In this document: in pieces, positions 16,623 through 25,608 of the stretch
Layout of the letters: every line of letters starts with the position of its first letter
How positions within the stretch are numbered: position 1 is the stretch's first letter
Assembly (NCBI GenBank): GCA_041905525.1
Contig: JAYRKY010000019.1
Location: 9,043-73,042, forward strand
DNA: 64,000 nucleotides
Direction of reading: 5' to 3'
Origin: SHVO01 sp041905525
GTDB lineage: Bacteria > Pseudomonadota > Alphaproteobacteria > Rhodospirillales > Rhodospirillaceae
Notes under the pieces: model-generated
Seen by the model: the letters and a program-made list of their open reading frames with translations, nothing else
Databases searched by the model: none
What the model was told of the DNA's origin: nothing
Program-made: the position numbers and the translations under genes

Positions 16623-17468
16623 ATGCGCTTTTCCGGTACCGAGACCTACGTCGCCACCGAGGACCTCATGGTCGCGGTCAATGCCGCGGTGACCCTCGAG
16701 CGGCCGCTGCTGGTGAAGGGTGAGCCGGGCACCGGCAAGACGGTCCTCGCGCATGAGATCGCCGCATCGCTGAAGCTGCCGCTGCTGACGTGGCATGTGA
16801 AGTCGACGACGAAAGCCCAGCACGGGCTTTACGAATACGACGCTGTTTCGCGCCTGCGCGACTCCCAGCTCGGCGACGCGAAGGTCAAGGACATCGCGAA
16901 TTACATTCGCCCCGGGAAGCTCTGGCAGGCCTTCGCGGCCGAGAGCCGCCAAGTCCTTCTGATCGATGAGATCGACAAAGCCGACATCGAATTTCCAAAC
17001 GACTTGCTGCTCGAACTCGATCGCATGGAATTCTTTGTGTTCGAAACGGGCGAGACCATCAAGGCGCGTCACCGTCCGGTGGTCATCATCACTTCGAACA
17101 ACGAAAAGGAGCTGCCGGACGCTTTCTTGCGGCGCTGCTTCTTCCACTACATCCGTTTCCCCGACCGGGAGACGATGGAGCGCATTGTCGCGGTCCATTA
17201 CCCGGACGTGAAAAAGAACCTCGTGCGCGAGGCTCTGAATATCTTCTTTGAAATCCGGGAGGTCCCCGGCCTCAAGAAGCGCCCCTCGACGTCGGAGCTT
17301 CTCGATTGGATCAAGCTGCTGATGGCCGATGACATTCCCCCCGAAGCCCTCAAGGCGAAAGACGTGAAGACCGCCGTGCCGCCGCTTTATGGCGCATTGC
17401 TCAAAAACGAGCAGGATGTCCACATGCTGGAGCGCTTGGCCTTTCTCGCCCGCAGGGAAGGGCGGTAG
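16623..17468 (+). CDS. MoxR-family AAA+ ATPase
   Basis: A 281-residue AAA+ ATPase. Walker A is GEPGTGKTVLAHE (residues about 36-48), Walker B is VLLIDEIDKAD, and ITSNNEKELPDAFLRRCFFHYIRFPD holds sensor 1 and the arginine finger region. The closest relatives by pattern are MoxR/CoxD/NirQ-type chaperones that load metal cofactors or remodel partner enzymes together with a von Willebrand A protein. That partner is the next gene, which begins six bases downstream. The client protein of this pair is not apparent here. Confidence 0.92.
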   Translation: MRFSGTETYVATEDLMVAVNAAVTLERPLLVKGEPGTGKTVLAHEIAASLKLPLLTWHVKSTTKAQHGLYEYDAVSRLRDSQLGDAKVKDIANYIRPGKLWQAFAAESRQVLLIDEIDKADIEFPNDLLLELDRMEFFVFETGETIKARHRPVVIITSNNEKELPDAFLRRCFFHYIRFPDRETMERIVAVHYPDVKKNLVREALNIFFEIREVPGLKKRPSTSELLDWIKLLMADDIPPEALKAKDVKTAVPPLYGALLKNEQDVHMLERLAFLARREGR

Positions 17469-17474
17469 CCGCAC

Positions 17475-18659
17475 ATGTTCTTCAATCTCCTCGAGGGACT
17501 GAAGAAAGCGGGATTGCCGGTCTCCATCACCGAGTATCTCGCCCTGATCGAAGCCGTCGAGACCGGTGTCGCGGGCTATAGCGTCGAAGATTTCTATTAT
17601 CTGGCACGCGCCGCCTTGGTGAAAGACGAGCGCAACCTCGATCGTTTCGACCGCGTGTTCGGCCAGGTCTTCAAGGGATTGGAGGGAGACTCCACCCTCG
17701 ACGGCATTCTCGCGCACATCCCGGAGGAATGGCTGAAGACCCTGACGCAGCGCATGTTCTCGGAGGAAGAGAAGAAGCAGATCGAAGCTCTGGGCGGCTG
17801 GGAAAAGTTGATGGAAACCCTGCGCAAGCGCCTCGAGGAGCAGAAGGAGAAGCACGCCGGCGGCTCAAAGTGGATCGGGACCGGCGGGACATCGCCGTTC
17901 GGCGCGTACGGATACAACCCCGAAGGGGTGCGCATCGGCCAACATGAAAGCCGCCACCGCCGCGCCGTCAAAGTGTGGGACAAGCGCGAGTTCGCCAATC
18001 TCGACGATACGGTCGAGATCGGCACCCGCAACATCAAGCTCGCTCTGCGCCGCCTGCGCAAGTTCGCGCGCCAAGGGGCTGCGACCGAGTTGGACCTGGA
18101 TGGCACCATCCGCTCGACGGCTCATCACGGCGGCCTTCTTGATTTGCAGATGGTTCCCGAGCGTCACAACGCGGTGAAGGTGCTCCTCTTCCTCGATGCG
18201 GGCGGTTCCATGGACGAACACGTCAAAGTCTGCGCGGAACTGTTCTCCGCATGCCGCACCGAATTCAAACACCTCGAGTCCTATTACTTCCACAACTGCG
18301 TTTACGAGACGGTCTGGCGCGATAACCGTCGCCGGCATACCGAGCGCATTCCCACGTGGCAGGTTTTGCGGACTTATCCCGCCGACTACAAACTGATCTT
18401 CGTCGGCGACGCCTCCATGAGCCCCTACGAGATCGTCCAGCCGGGAGGCTCCGTGGAGCATTGGAATCCAGAAGCCGGGGCTGTGTGGATGAGCCGCGTG
18501 CTCGAAACCTGGCCGCGCGCTGTCTGGCTGAATCCCGTCCCCCAGAAACACTGGGCCTACACGGACTCGATCGGGATGATGCGCAAGCTTCTCGATGGCC
18601 GCATGTACCCCCTGACCTTGGCGGGCCTAGACGCTGCGATCGGCGAACTCAGCCACTAG
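17475..18659 (+). CDS. VWA domain protein, CoxE-like partner of MoxR ATPase
   Basis: A 394-residue protein. The N-terminal half is helical (MFFNLLEGLKKAGLPVSITEYLALIEAV…, with a charged coiled segment near residues 100-125). The C-terminal half is a von Willebrand factor A fold whose metal-ion-dependent adhesion site reads LFLDAGGSMDEHV (DxGGS form) near residue 238. MoxR-VWA pairs act as chaperone machines on metalloenzymes or respiratory enzymes in other bacteria. The gene follows moxR by six bases and overlaps the convergent crcB gene by 11 bases. Confidence 0.88.
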   Translation: MFFNLLEGLKKAGLPVSITEYLALIEAVETGVAGYSVEDFYYLARAALVKDERNLDRFDRVFGQVFKGLEGDSTLDGILAHIPEEWLKTLTQRMFSEEEKKQIEALGGWEKLMETLRKRLEEQKEKHAGGSKWIGTGGTSPFGAYGYNPEGVRIGQHESRHRRAVKVWDKREFANLDDTVEIGTRNIKLALRRLRKFARQGAATELDLDGTIRSTAHHGGLLDLQMVPERHNAVKVLLFLDAGGSMDEHVKVCAELFSACRTEFKHLESYYFHNCVYETVWRDNRRRHTERIPTWQVLRTYPADYKLIFVGDASMSPYEIVQPGGSVEHWNPEAGAVWMSRVLETWPRAVWLNPVPQKHWAYTDSIGMMRKLLDGRMYPLTLAGLDAAIGELSH

Positions 18660-19041
18660 GGTTGAGGGCCCGTCCGAGGAGATAGCCGATCCATACGCCC
18701 GCAAGGCAAAGTACGACCGAGAGCCCGATGTTCCCGGCGGCGGGACCCCATTGCCCTCCTTGGATCAGCGTGAGCGTCTGCAGGCTGAACGCCGAAAAAG
18801 TCGTATATCCCCCGCAAACGCCCACCATGAGAAAGAGCCGGACATCCTCGCTCACCGGGAAGCGTCCACCTTCGTGCATCGTGGCGGCGGCGAAGCCGAT
18901 CACCATCGATCCCAGCACATTGATCACAAGCGTGCCCCAGGGGAAGGCGACACCGAAGAGGGATGCGGCAAGGCTGTTACACCAATGGCGCGCGATGCTT
19001 CCGACGGCGCCGCCGAGTCCGATGACCACATAGGTTTGCAT
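18649..19041 (-). CDS. crcB: fluoride ion channel CrcB/Fluc
   Basis: A 130-residue protein with four membrane helices. The start at 19041 (MQTYVVIGLGGAVGSIARHW) fits the family; the family marks GGAVGSIARHW, PWGTLVINVLGSMVIGFA and GVCGGYTTFSAFSLQTLTL (with the Phe-box and the GGYTTFSTF motif) are all visible. CrcB dimers expel fluoride. I looked for a fluoride riboswitch upstream (minus strand, beyond 19041) and did not recognise one. Confidence 0.96.
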   Translation of the reverse strand: MQTYVVIGLGGAVGSIARHWCNSLAASLFGVAFPWGTLVINVLGSMVIGFAAATMHEGGRFPVSEDVRLFLMVGVCGGYTTFSAFSLQTLTLIQGGQWGPAAGNIGLSVVLCLAGVWIGYLLGRALNPSG

Positions 19042-19177
19042 GATGTCCCCCACCGACCGGAGCGGAAGTTTCGCACAAAATCCAAACCGGGAAGAAGCTT
19101 CCCAATACACACCCCTCCCGCTATACCTGAACACACGCGCGAGGGGCGCGGTTCTGTTCCAGTTGTGATGTTGTAAA

Positions 19178-19861
19178 ATGGGTACGATTTCCGCACGCGA
19201 CTACGGTGTCGTGTTCGACGGCTTCCAGGCGCCGATCTCGAAAATCTACAACTGCGGCGCCAAGTGCGCGCCCTACAATAATGGTACGCCGGTCTGTTGC
19301 GACGCGGGCCATGCCATTCCCATCGTGGACAAGACCGAATACGCGCATCTCAAGACGCGCACCAAGATGTGGAAGCCGTTCGTTCCGCGCACGCCCGACC
19401 AGAAGGCGGAGATCGCCGATCTAAAGGGCTCGGAAAACTGCGCGGTAGAATGCAACGGCGCCGAATTTTGCGAGCGCGACAATCGCTCGCTGGCCTGCCG
19501 CTCATTCCCCTTCTTTCCGTACTTCGACAAGAAGGAATTGGTGGGCTTGGCCCACTATTGGAATTTCGAAGGCCTTTGCTGGGTCATTCACAACCTGACC
19601 ATTGTCGAGCAGCCTTTCATCGACCAGTTCTTGAAGATGCACGAGTTCATCTTCAAGAAGGACGACAATTGGCGTGTGACCTACGTCGATCACTCGGCCG
19701 TCATGCGCCAAGTCTATTCGCGCCGGGGCGAGAAGTTCGCCATCATCATGCGCGACGGCTCTTACCGCTGGGTGCTGCCCAAGTCTGGCGGCAAGACGGT
19801 GCCCGCGACCAAGAAGGAGCTCCTAAAGCTCCGCGCCGGGTTCACGCTTCCGAACGATTAG
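19178..19861 (+). CDS. conserved-looking Cys-rich protein, possible metal-cluster protein
   Basis: A 227-residue soluble protein with Cys at residues 26, 30, 40, 41, 88, 92, 98 and 107. The spacing CxxxC…CC…CxxxCxxxxxC…C resembles the YkgJ-type putative zinc- or iron-sulfur-binding family. Following the Cys region is a hydrophobic, aromatic stretch (RSFPFFPYFDKKELVGLAHYWNFEGLCWVIHN, shortened) and a basic C-terminal part. No signal peptide is seen. I do not know its function. It is transcribed away from crcB and stands alone. Confidence 0.6.
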   Translation: MGTISARDYGVVFDGFQAPISKIYNCGAKCAPYNNGTPVCCDAGHAIPIVDKTEYAHLKTRTKMWKPFVPRTPDQKAEIADLKGSENCAVECNGAEFCERDNRSLACRSFPFFPYFDKKELVGLAHYWNFEGLCWVIHNLTIVEQPFIDQFLKMHEFIFKKDDNWRVTYVDHSAVMRQVYSRRGEKFAIIMRDGSYRWVLPKSGGKTVPATKKELLKLRAGFTLPND

Positions 19862-19924
19862 CATCGACTGGTGAGCGGTAAACGCGCCATCGCCGTGAGA
19901 AGCGAAAGCGCGGGGAGAGTACCG

Positions 19925-20560
19925 TTACTCGGCGAGGTGGAAGGTTCCGACCGAGTCGCAAAGGAACAGTGACGCGGTTTCCAGGTCGAAGTACCAGCCG
20001 TGAAGCTCAAGCTTCCCGTCGCGCACGCGTTCGGCCACCCATGGGAACGTCATCAGATTTCCAAGCGAGATCTTGACCGCCTCCTGCTCGCAGCAACGCT
20101 GCGCGGCGGCGGGTTCCTGGGTGGTTGCCCGAGCGAAATTCCGAGCAGGCTCGGCAATCTTCATCCATGAAGAGATGAAGTCGTCTCTTTGCGTTTCCGC
20201 GTGCATCAGCGCATGGATACCGCCGCACTTCGCATGGCCCATGACAATGACGTGTTCGACTTGGAGGTCGCGCACGGCGAATTCCACCGCGGCGCTGGTC
20301 CCGTGGTAGGCGTTATCTGGCCCATAGGGCGGCACGAGCGCCGACACGTTGCGCACGATGAACAACTCGCCCGGATTCACGCCGAACTTCAGCGACGGGT
20401 CGATGCGTGAGTCGGAACAGGCGATCATCATGGCCTTGGGCTTTTGACCCTTGGCCATGAGTTTTTCGATCGTCTCTCTGTTATCGCGAAAGTAGTGATC
20501 GCGAAATTGGCGGTAGCCCTGGAAGAAATGTTCGAGGCTATTCTTGTTTTTTGCAGCCAT
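19925..20560 (-). CDS. beta-class carbonic anhydrase
   Basis: A 211-residue enzyme interconverting CO2 and bicarbonate. Zinc ligands are visible in AMMIACSDSRID (Cys and Asp/Arg dyad near residues 48-51) and HVIVMGHAKCGGI (His and Cys near residues 108-111). Length and motif spacing fit the plant-type beta class. The gene follows icd by 11 bases on the same strand and probably shares its transcript, so decarboxylation by Icd and CO2 hydration may be co-expressed. Confidence 0.95.
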   Translation of the reverse strand: MAAKNKNSLEHFFQGYRQFRDHYFRDNRETIEKLMAKGQKPKAMMIACSDSRIDPSLKFGVNPGELFIVRNVSALVPPYGPDNAYHGTSAAVEFAVRDLQVEHVIVMGHAKCGGIHALMHAETQRDDFISSWMKIAEPARNFARATTQEPAAAQRCCEQEAVKISLGNLMTFPWVAERVRDGKLELHGWYFDLETASLFLCDSVGTFHLAE

Positions 20561-20571
20561 CCCCGTGGCCG

Positions 20572-21786
20572 CTATTTCATCGCCGATTTGAGCATGTCAT
20601 CGAGCTTCGACAGGAACTGTGTCGTTGTCATCCACGGCTGATCGGGGCCCACAAGCACCGCCAGATCCTTCGTCATGTGGCCCGCTTCGACGGCTTGGAC
20701 GCACACCCGTTCGAGGGTCGTCGCAAACTCGACCACGTCCGGCGTGTTGTCGAAACGACCGCGGTACTGCAGTCCGCGCGTCCAGGCGAAGATCGAGGCG
20801 ATCGGGTTGGTCGAGGTCTCCTTGCCCTGCTGGTGCAGGCGATAGTGACGCGTCACGGTCCCGTGCGCGGCTTCGGATTCAACGACCGTGCCTGCCGGAT
20901 TCAAGAGGACCGAGGTCATGAGGCCCAGCGAGCCGAAGCCCTGCGCGACCGTGTCGGACTGAACGTCGCCGTCGTAGTTTTTGCAGGCCCACACGAACGC
21001 ACCGGACCACTTGAGAGCCGAGGCGACCATGTCGTCGATGAGGCGATGTTCGTAGACGATCTTCTTGGCGTCGAACTTGGCTTTGAATTCGGCATCGAAG
21101 ACGCGCTGGAAGGTGTCTTTGAAGACTCCGTCATACGCCTTCAGGATGGTGTTCTTGGTCGACAGATACACGGGCCAGCCGCGGTCCAGGCCGTAATTGA
21201 AGCAGGCGCGGGCAAACCCTTCGATCGAGTCCACCAGATTGTACATTCCCATCGCGCAGCCGGCGCTCGGGAAATCGAACACGTCGTATTCGATCGGGGC
21301 GCCGCCGTCGGCCGGGGTGAACTTCATCGTCAACTTGCCCTTGCCGGGCACTTTGAAGTCAGTGGCGCGGTATTGGTCGCCGAAAGCGTGGCGGCCGATG
21401 ACGATCGGCTGGGTCCAGCCCGGGACCAGGCGCGGGACGTTCTTACAGATGATCGGTTCGCGGAAGACGGTTCCGTCGAGGATGTTGCGGATCGTGCCGT
21501 TCGGCGACTTCCACATCTTCTTGAGGTTGAACTCTTTCACACGGGCTTCGTCCGGCGTGATGGTGGCGCACTTCACGCCCACCCCGTACTGCTTGATCGC
21601 ATTGGCGGCGTCGACCGTGATTTTGTCTTCCGTCGCATCGCGGCTTTCGATGCCGAGGTCGTAGTACTTAATGTCGATATCGAGATACGGCAGGATCAGC
21701 TTGTCCTTGATGAACTGCCAAATGATGCGGGTCATCTCGTCGCCGTCGAGGTCAACGACCGGAGTTTTTACCTTGATCTTCGCCAT
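20572..21786 (-). CDS. icd: NADP-dependent isocitrate dehydrogenase
   Basis: A 404-residue enzyme of the TCA cycle that oxidises isocitrate to 2-oxoglutarate. The text VDLDGDEMTRIIWQFIKDKLI and WKSPNGTIRNILDGTVFREPI is characteristic of the dimeric, eukaryote-like subfamily common in alphaproteobacteria. Active-site regions such as YDGDVQSDTVAQGFGSLGLMTSVL (shortened) and EAAHGTVTRHYR are complete. A carbonic anhydrase gene follows. Confidence 0.97.
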   Translation of the reverse strand: MAKIKVKTPVVDLDGDEMTRIIWQFIKDKLILPYLDIDIKYYDLGIESRDATEDKITVDAANAIKQYGVGVKCATITPDEARVKEFNLKKMWKSPNGTIRNILDGTVFREPIICKNVPRLVPGWTQPIVIGRHAFGDQYRATDFKVPGKGKLTMKFTPADGGAPIEYDVFDFPSAGCAMGMYNLVDSIEGFARACFNYGLDRGWPVYLSTKNTILKAYDGVFKDTFQRVFDAEFKAKFDAKKIVYEHRLIDDMVASALKWSGAFVWACKNYDGDVQSDTVAQGFGSLGLMTSVLLNPAGTVVESEAAHGTVTRHYRLHQQGKETSTNPIASIFAWTRGLQYRGRFDNTPDVVEFATTLERVCVQAVEAGHMTKDLAVLVGPDQPWMTTTQFLSKLDDMLKSAMK

Positions 21787-21950
21787 GATTTTCCCCTTCG
21801 AAGCTCGGTTTAGCGGTCTCGGAGCGACCGCAGACGCCCAAATTTATTGGTAAATACGCGAAAGTGGCCGCGAAAGTAGTTCATCCCCGAGCCGGGGTGC
21901 AAGCTATGAATCCGCCGCCGTTTTCTCGGATTTCGGCGCGTTTTTCGCAC

Positions 21951-22541
21951 TTAGACTTTGAAGACCACCGGGGGTTTCGGCGCGGCCAACTCGGCTTCGA
22001 TCGTCCCGATGACCTCTTCAGGGCGATCGATCACGGTGATGAGTGCACTGTGCCCATGATGCATGAAGCCCTCTTCGGCAATGCGGTCCATGAGACTGGC
22101 GAGGTGCGACCAATAGCCGTCGATATTGAGGAGCACGATGGGCTTGTTGTGGCGGTGGAGCTGGCGCCACGTCACGACCTCGAACATTTCTTCAAGTGTG
22201 CCCACGCCGCCCGGCATGACACAGAAGGCGTCGGAGCGTTCGAACATCTCGCGTTTGCGCGTGTGCATGTCCGGCACAACGATCATGTCCGTGGCGCCCG
22301 GATGGGCGAGTTCCTTATCCACGAGGAATCCAGGGATGACGCCGGTCACCTTTCCGCCGCCGGCGAGAACCCCGTCGGCGACCGCGCCCATCATTCCGAC
22401 ACGCCCGCCGCCGTAGACCAATTCGGTCCTATTTGCCGCGAGGGCACGGCCAAGGGCGGTCGCGCTATCGCGGTAAACGGCCCTGGAACCAGTGTTTGCG
22501 CCACAAAAGACGCATAAGGAGGTTAATTTCGGCAACGTCAT
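21951..22541 (-). CDS. LOG-family nucleoside-5'-monophosphate phosphoribohydrolase
   Basis: A 196-residue protein. The start at 22541 (MTLPKLTSLCVFCGANTGSR) is chosen because the family begins with this VFCGsn.G segment. It shows LVYGGGRVGMMGAVADGVL and the signature MPGGVGTLEEMFEVVTW (PGGxGTxxE), which bind the ribose-phosphate. LOG proteins release a base from a nucleoside monophosphate; in plants and some bacteria they activate cytokinins, and in others they salvage or degrade nucleotides. Substrate here is unknown. Confidence 0.93.
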   Translation of the reverse strand: MTLPKLTSLCVFCGANTGSRAVYRDSATALGRALAANRTELVYGGGRVGMMGAVADGVLAGGGKVTGVIPGFLVDKELAHPGATDMIVVPDMHTRKREMFERSDAFCVMPGGVGTLEEMFEVVTWRQLHRHNKPIVLLNIDGYWSHLASLMDRIAEEGFMHHGHSALITVIDRPEEVIGTIEAELAAPKPPVVFKV

Positions 22542-22721
22542 GGGGTCACGTTCCGGTGAGGGGGGCGCAGAGAAACTGTTTGCCTTAAAGTGGACGCTCT
22601 TGCCACCTAGTCTTGTTCTTTGTAAACCTTGGCCGTCAAATTTCTTAGGCGGGGTGGGCACTTCGCGGCGGCGGCCGCACCCGGACCCGTGAACAGCTCG
22701 AAGCAAGTGGAGGCTTCCTCA

Positions 22722-23168
22722 ATGAACCGTCTGGTCAAGTGTGGCTTGGCTCTCGCCGTTCTCGTCGCTCCGGTCATGGCTCACGCCGACGACCAGGACG
22801 TCATGAACTATCGTAAGAACGTCATGAAGACGATGGGCGAACAATCCGCCCTCATGAACATGGTTGCTCAGGGCAAGGTCCCGGCCGACCAGTTCGCGTC
22901 TCACGTGAAGGCGCTTCACCTGGCGACCACCCAGGCGAAGAAGGCCTTCGAACCGAAGGTCGTTGGCGACGGTTCGACCGGTTCCGCCAAGGCCGAAGTA
23001 TGGTCCAACTGGGCCGACTTCTCGAAGCGCCTCGACGATCAAGTCACCAAGCTTGCGGCTCTCGAGAAAGCCGCGGTCGAAGGTGGCGTTGCTAAAGCCG
23101 GCCCGATGATCGCGACAAGCCTCGACTGCCGCGGCTGCCACGAAAACTACCGCGTGCCGAAGAAGTAA
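22722..23168 (+). CDS. cytochrome c'/c556-family protein (copy 1)
   Basis: A 148-residue periplasmic cytochrome. It has a Sec signal ending VMAHA|DDQ and the body DVMNYRKNVMKTMGEQSALMNMV…, then a single heme site CRGCH near the C-terminus (CHENYRV). A C-terminal CxxCH in a four-helix protein is the mark of cytochrome c' and c556. The start at 22722 has GGAGG nine bases upstream. A second copy follows 27 bases later and a third lies at 25104, with a triheme cytochrome between. Confidence 0.92.
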   Translation: MNRLVKCGLALAVLVAPVMAHADDQDVMNYRKNVMKTMGEQSALMNMVAQGKVPADQFASHVKALHLATTQAKKAFEPKVVGDGSTGSAKAEVWSNWADFSKRLDDQVTKLAALEKAAVEGGVAKAGPMIATSLDCRGCHENYRVPKK

Positions 23169-23195
23169 GATCACCTTTTTTTCGGAGTATTGTTA

Positions 23196-23642
23196 ATGAC
23201 CCTTCGTACGAAAATCCTCGCTCCGATGTTTGCAGCGGCGGTTGCTTTCGGCGGGATCGCTCCCACGTTTGCGGCCGAAAATCAGGACGCCATCGACTAC
23301 CGCGAGCGCATCATGAAGGCGCTCGATGCGCAGGTGGCGAACCTCGGCCAGATCCTCTCCGGCGCGACGCCGGACGATCAGGTCGTCTCGCACCTCGAAA
23401 CCATCGCCGAAACCGCTTCGCAGTCGCTGAAGAGCTTCGAACCGAAGGTCGAGGGCGGTGAATCTCTGCCGGTGGTGTGGACGAATTGGAAAGATTTCGA
23501 AGCCAAGATGAAGGACTTCCAAACCAAGACCCGCCTGGCCGCCGATACCGCGAAGAAGCAGGGCAAGGATGCGGCGCTCACGAACATCCTCGATGCGCTT
23601 CGCTGCAAAGACTGCCACGACGTCTACCGCAAAAAGCAGTAG
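23196..23642 (+). CDS. cytochrome c'/c556-family protein (copy 2)
   Basis: A 148-residue paralogue of the preceding gene: signal peptide ending PTFAA|ENQ, then DAIDYRERIMKALDAQVANLGQIL and a terminal heme site CKDCHDVYRKK. The ATG at 23196 has GGAG eight bases upstream. A terminator follows at 23663. Ligand and redox partner are unknown; members of this family bind NO or shuttle electrons. Confidence 0.92.
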   Translation: MTLRTKILAPMFAAAVAFGGIAPTFAAENQDAIDYRERIMKALDAQVANLGQILSGATPDDQVVSHLETIAETASQSLKSFEPKVEGGESLPVVWTNWKDFEAKMKDFQTKTRLAADTAKKQGKDAALTNILDALRCKDCHDVYRKKQ

Positions 23643-23662
23643 CCATTAAGGTTTTCTAACGA

Positions 23663-23694
23663 AACGCCCGCCTCCTCCGAGGCGGGCGTTTTGC
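23663..23694 (+). terminator. rho-independent terminator after cytochrome copy 2
   Basis: A 12-bp perfect stem AACGCCCGCCTC / GAGGCGGGCGTT with loop CTCC, ending in TTTTG. It closes the two-gene cytochrome unit. Confidence 0.9.
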
Positions 23695-23788
23695 TTTGAA
23701 ACATTGCCTAAAAGGCTGGTTGGACGTACCTTCCGCCCGCCCGCGTCAGCCCGTGGGCTGATGGCTGGGATTCTAAGGGAAACTGACA

Positions 23789-25099
23789 ATGAATTTGCGC
23801 AAGACGGTAGTGCAGGGGGCCGTGCTGGCTCTGTGCGCGGGGATCTATATGTCGGCGGCGACCGCACAGGACGCGCCGGTGACCACGGACACGCCCGGCG
23901 TCGATGTTCCGGCGCCCGTTGATGTTCCACCCGCACCGGCTGTCGACTCGCAAGTCACGCGCGGCGAATATCTCGCCCGCCTCGGCAACTGCATCAGCTG
24001 TCACACAGTCGTGGGCGGCGAGCCCTTCGCCGGCGGTCTGCCGTTCAAAACGCCCTATATGTTCCTCGGCACGTTGTACTCGACCAACATCACCCCGGAC
24101 GAAGAGACGGGCATCGGCAAGTGGAGCGAAGAAGACTTCGTCCACGCGATGCACACCGGTGTGGGTCCCGAAGGAAGTTTGTTCCCCGCGTTCCCCTACA
24201 CCAACTTCACCAAAGTGACCGACGAGGACGCGAAGGCGATCTACGCCTATCTGCGCACGGTTAAGCCTGTGAAGGCCGAAGCGCCGTCGAACAGCATCGC
24301 ATTTGCTTTCCGCTTCGTGATGAAAATCTGGAACGCCATGTTCTTCGAGGAAGGCCGCTTCGTCGCCGACAGCAGCCAGTCCGAAGAGTGGAACCGCGGC
24401 GCTTATCTCGTTGAAGGCCTGGGCCATTGCAGCGCCTGCCATACGCCGCGCAACCTGGCGCTGGCCGAAAAGAAAGACCAGCACCTGTGGGGCGCGGTCA
24501 TGCCGGACGTGGTGCTTGAAGGTCAGTATCGCCCGTGGTTCGCGATCAATCTCACCCAGTCCAAAAAAGGCGGATTGGCGGCGTGGTCGGTGGACGATCT
24601 CAAGCGTTATCTGAAAACCGGACATAACAAGTTCGCCGGCGCCTTCGGACCGATGAACGAGGTGATCGCGAACAGCCTGTCGTACATGACCGACGAAGAC
24701 GCCAAGGCCATGGCGACGTACATCAAGAGCCTGCCGCCGGCGCCCGATACCGAGCCGATGCAGCTCACCGAGGAAGAAAAGAAGGCGGGCGAAGCGCTCT
24801 ATCTGAAACACTGCGAGGAGTGTCACTCCCGCTCGGGCCGCGGCGGTTTCATGAAAGCGCCGCCGATTGCCGGCAGTGCCATCGTGCAGGGCCGCGATCC
24901 GGCTTCGCTCATCAACATCATTTTGTATGGGGCGGAGCCCGCGAAGAACCTGGCACCCCCGGGAGCGTGGGAGTCCATGCGTTCATTCCGCGATCGCATG
25001 AACGATGCCGAGATCGCAGCCGTGGCGAATTACGTCCGTTCGAGCTGGGAAAACACCGGGTCGAAGATCACCGCGCAGGACATCGCCAAGCACCGGTGA
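23789..25099 (+). CDS. triheme cytochrome c, alcohol/gluconate-dehydrogenase cytochrome-subunit type
   Basis: A 436-residue exported protein with three CxxCH heme sites: CISCH (about residue 70), CSACH (about residue 217) and CEECH (about residue 346). The region GEYLARLGNCISCHTVVGGEPFAGGLP and GAYLVEGLGHCSACHTPRNL follow the pattern of membrane cytochrome subunits of alcohol, aldehyde and gluconate dehydrogenases. After the signal peptide comes a Pro-rich linker (VPAPVDVPPAPAVD). The catalytic flavo- or quinoprotein subunits normally encoded beside it are not visible in this window. It precedes cytochrome copy 3 by four bases. Confidence 0.92.
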   Translation: MNLRKTVVQGAVLALCAGIYMSAATAQDAPVTTDTPGVDVPAPVDVPPAPAVDSQVTRGEYLARLGNCISCHTVVGGEPFAGGLPFKTPYMFLGTLYSTNITPDEETGIGKWSEEDFVHAMHTGVGPEGSLFPAFPYTNFTKVTDEDAKAIYAYLRTVKPVKAEAPSNSIAFAFRFVMKIWNAMFFEEGRFVADSSQSEEWNRGAYLVEGLGHCSACHTPRNLALAEKKDQHLWGAVMPDVVLEGQYRPWFAINLTQSKKGGLAAWSVDDLKRYLKTGHNKFAGAFGPMNEVIANSLSYMTDEDAKAMATYIKSLPPAPDTEPMQLTEEEKKAGEALYLKHCEECHSRSGRGGFMKAPPIAGSAIVQGRDPASLINIILYGAEPAKNLAPPGAWESMRSFRDRMNDAEIAAVANYVRSSWENTGSKITAQDIAKHR

Positions 25100-25103
25100 T
25101 CTT

Positions 25104-25565
25104 GTGGGAGATCGAAGTCGGATAGGGATCGTGCTCGGGGCGGGCGCCGCGCTTATGTTGGCGCTTGCGCTCGCCCCCGATGCCCACGCGGCATCGGAGC
25201 CCGATGCGGTGAGCTATCGCCGCCATATTATGAAGACGCTGGGTGAGCAGGCGGCCGCGCTGGGCCAAGTGTTGCAGCAGAGCTCGCCCGCGGAGAACGC
25301 GCCGCTGCATGCCCGCACGATCGCGATCACCGCAAAGACGGCCGTAAAAGCCTTTGAGCCCCGTGTTCCGGGTGGAGAAGCAAAAGACGATATCTGGCGG
25401 CGCTGGGATGACTTCGCGGCGCGTCTCAATGCCCTTTCGGTCAATGCCGAGACGCTGGCGGAGATTGGCGAGCGCGACGGTCTGCCCGCGATGCAGGCAA
25501 AAGTCATGGACGTGCTAAACTGCAAGTCCTGCCACGACGCCTACAAGATGCGGCAGGGGCGCTAG
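25104..25565 (+). CDS. cytochrome c'/c556-family protein (copy 3)
   Basis: A 153-residue protein starting at GTG 25104, four bases after the triheme cytochrome stop. The signal segment is IGIVLGAGAALMLALALAPDAHA; the mature part (SYRRHIMKTLGEQAAALGQVL) repeats the same core as copies 1 and 2 and ends with CKSCHDAYKM. A second possible start is GTG 25131. Tight spacing indicates cotranscription with the triheme protein. Confidence 0.88.
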   Translation: MGDRSRIGIVLGAGAALMLALALAPDAHAASEPDAVSYRRHIMKTLGEQAAALGQVLQQSSPAENAPLHARTIAITAKTAVKAFEPRVPGGEAKDDIWRRWDDFAARLNALSVNAETLAEIGERDGLPAMQAKVMDVLNCKSCHDAYKMRQGR

Positions 25566-25608
25566 TGCGGGGGTTCGCGGCGCTCAACGGTCAACTGGGG
25601 GCGCGTTC

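Noticed and set aside
19042..19177. Fluoride riboswitch upstream of crcB
   Set aside because: I looked for the conserved pseudoknot elements on the minus strand and did not find them.
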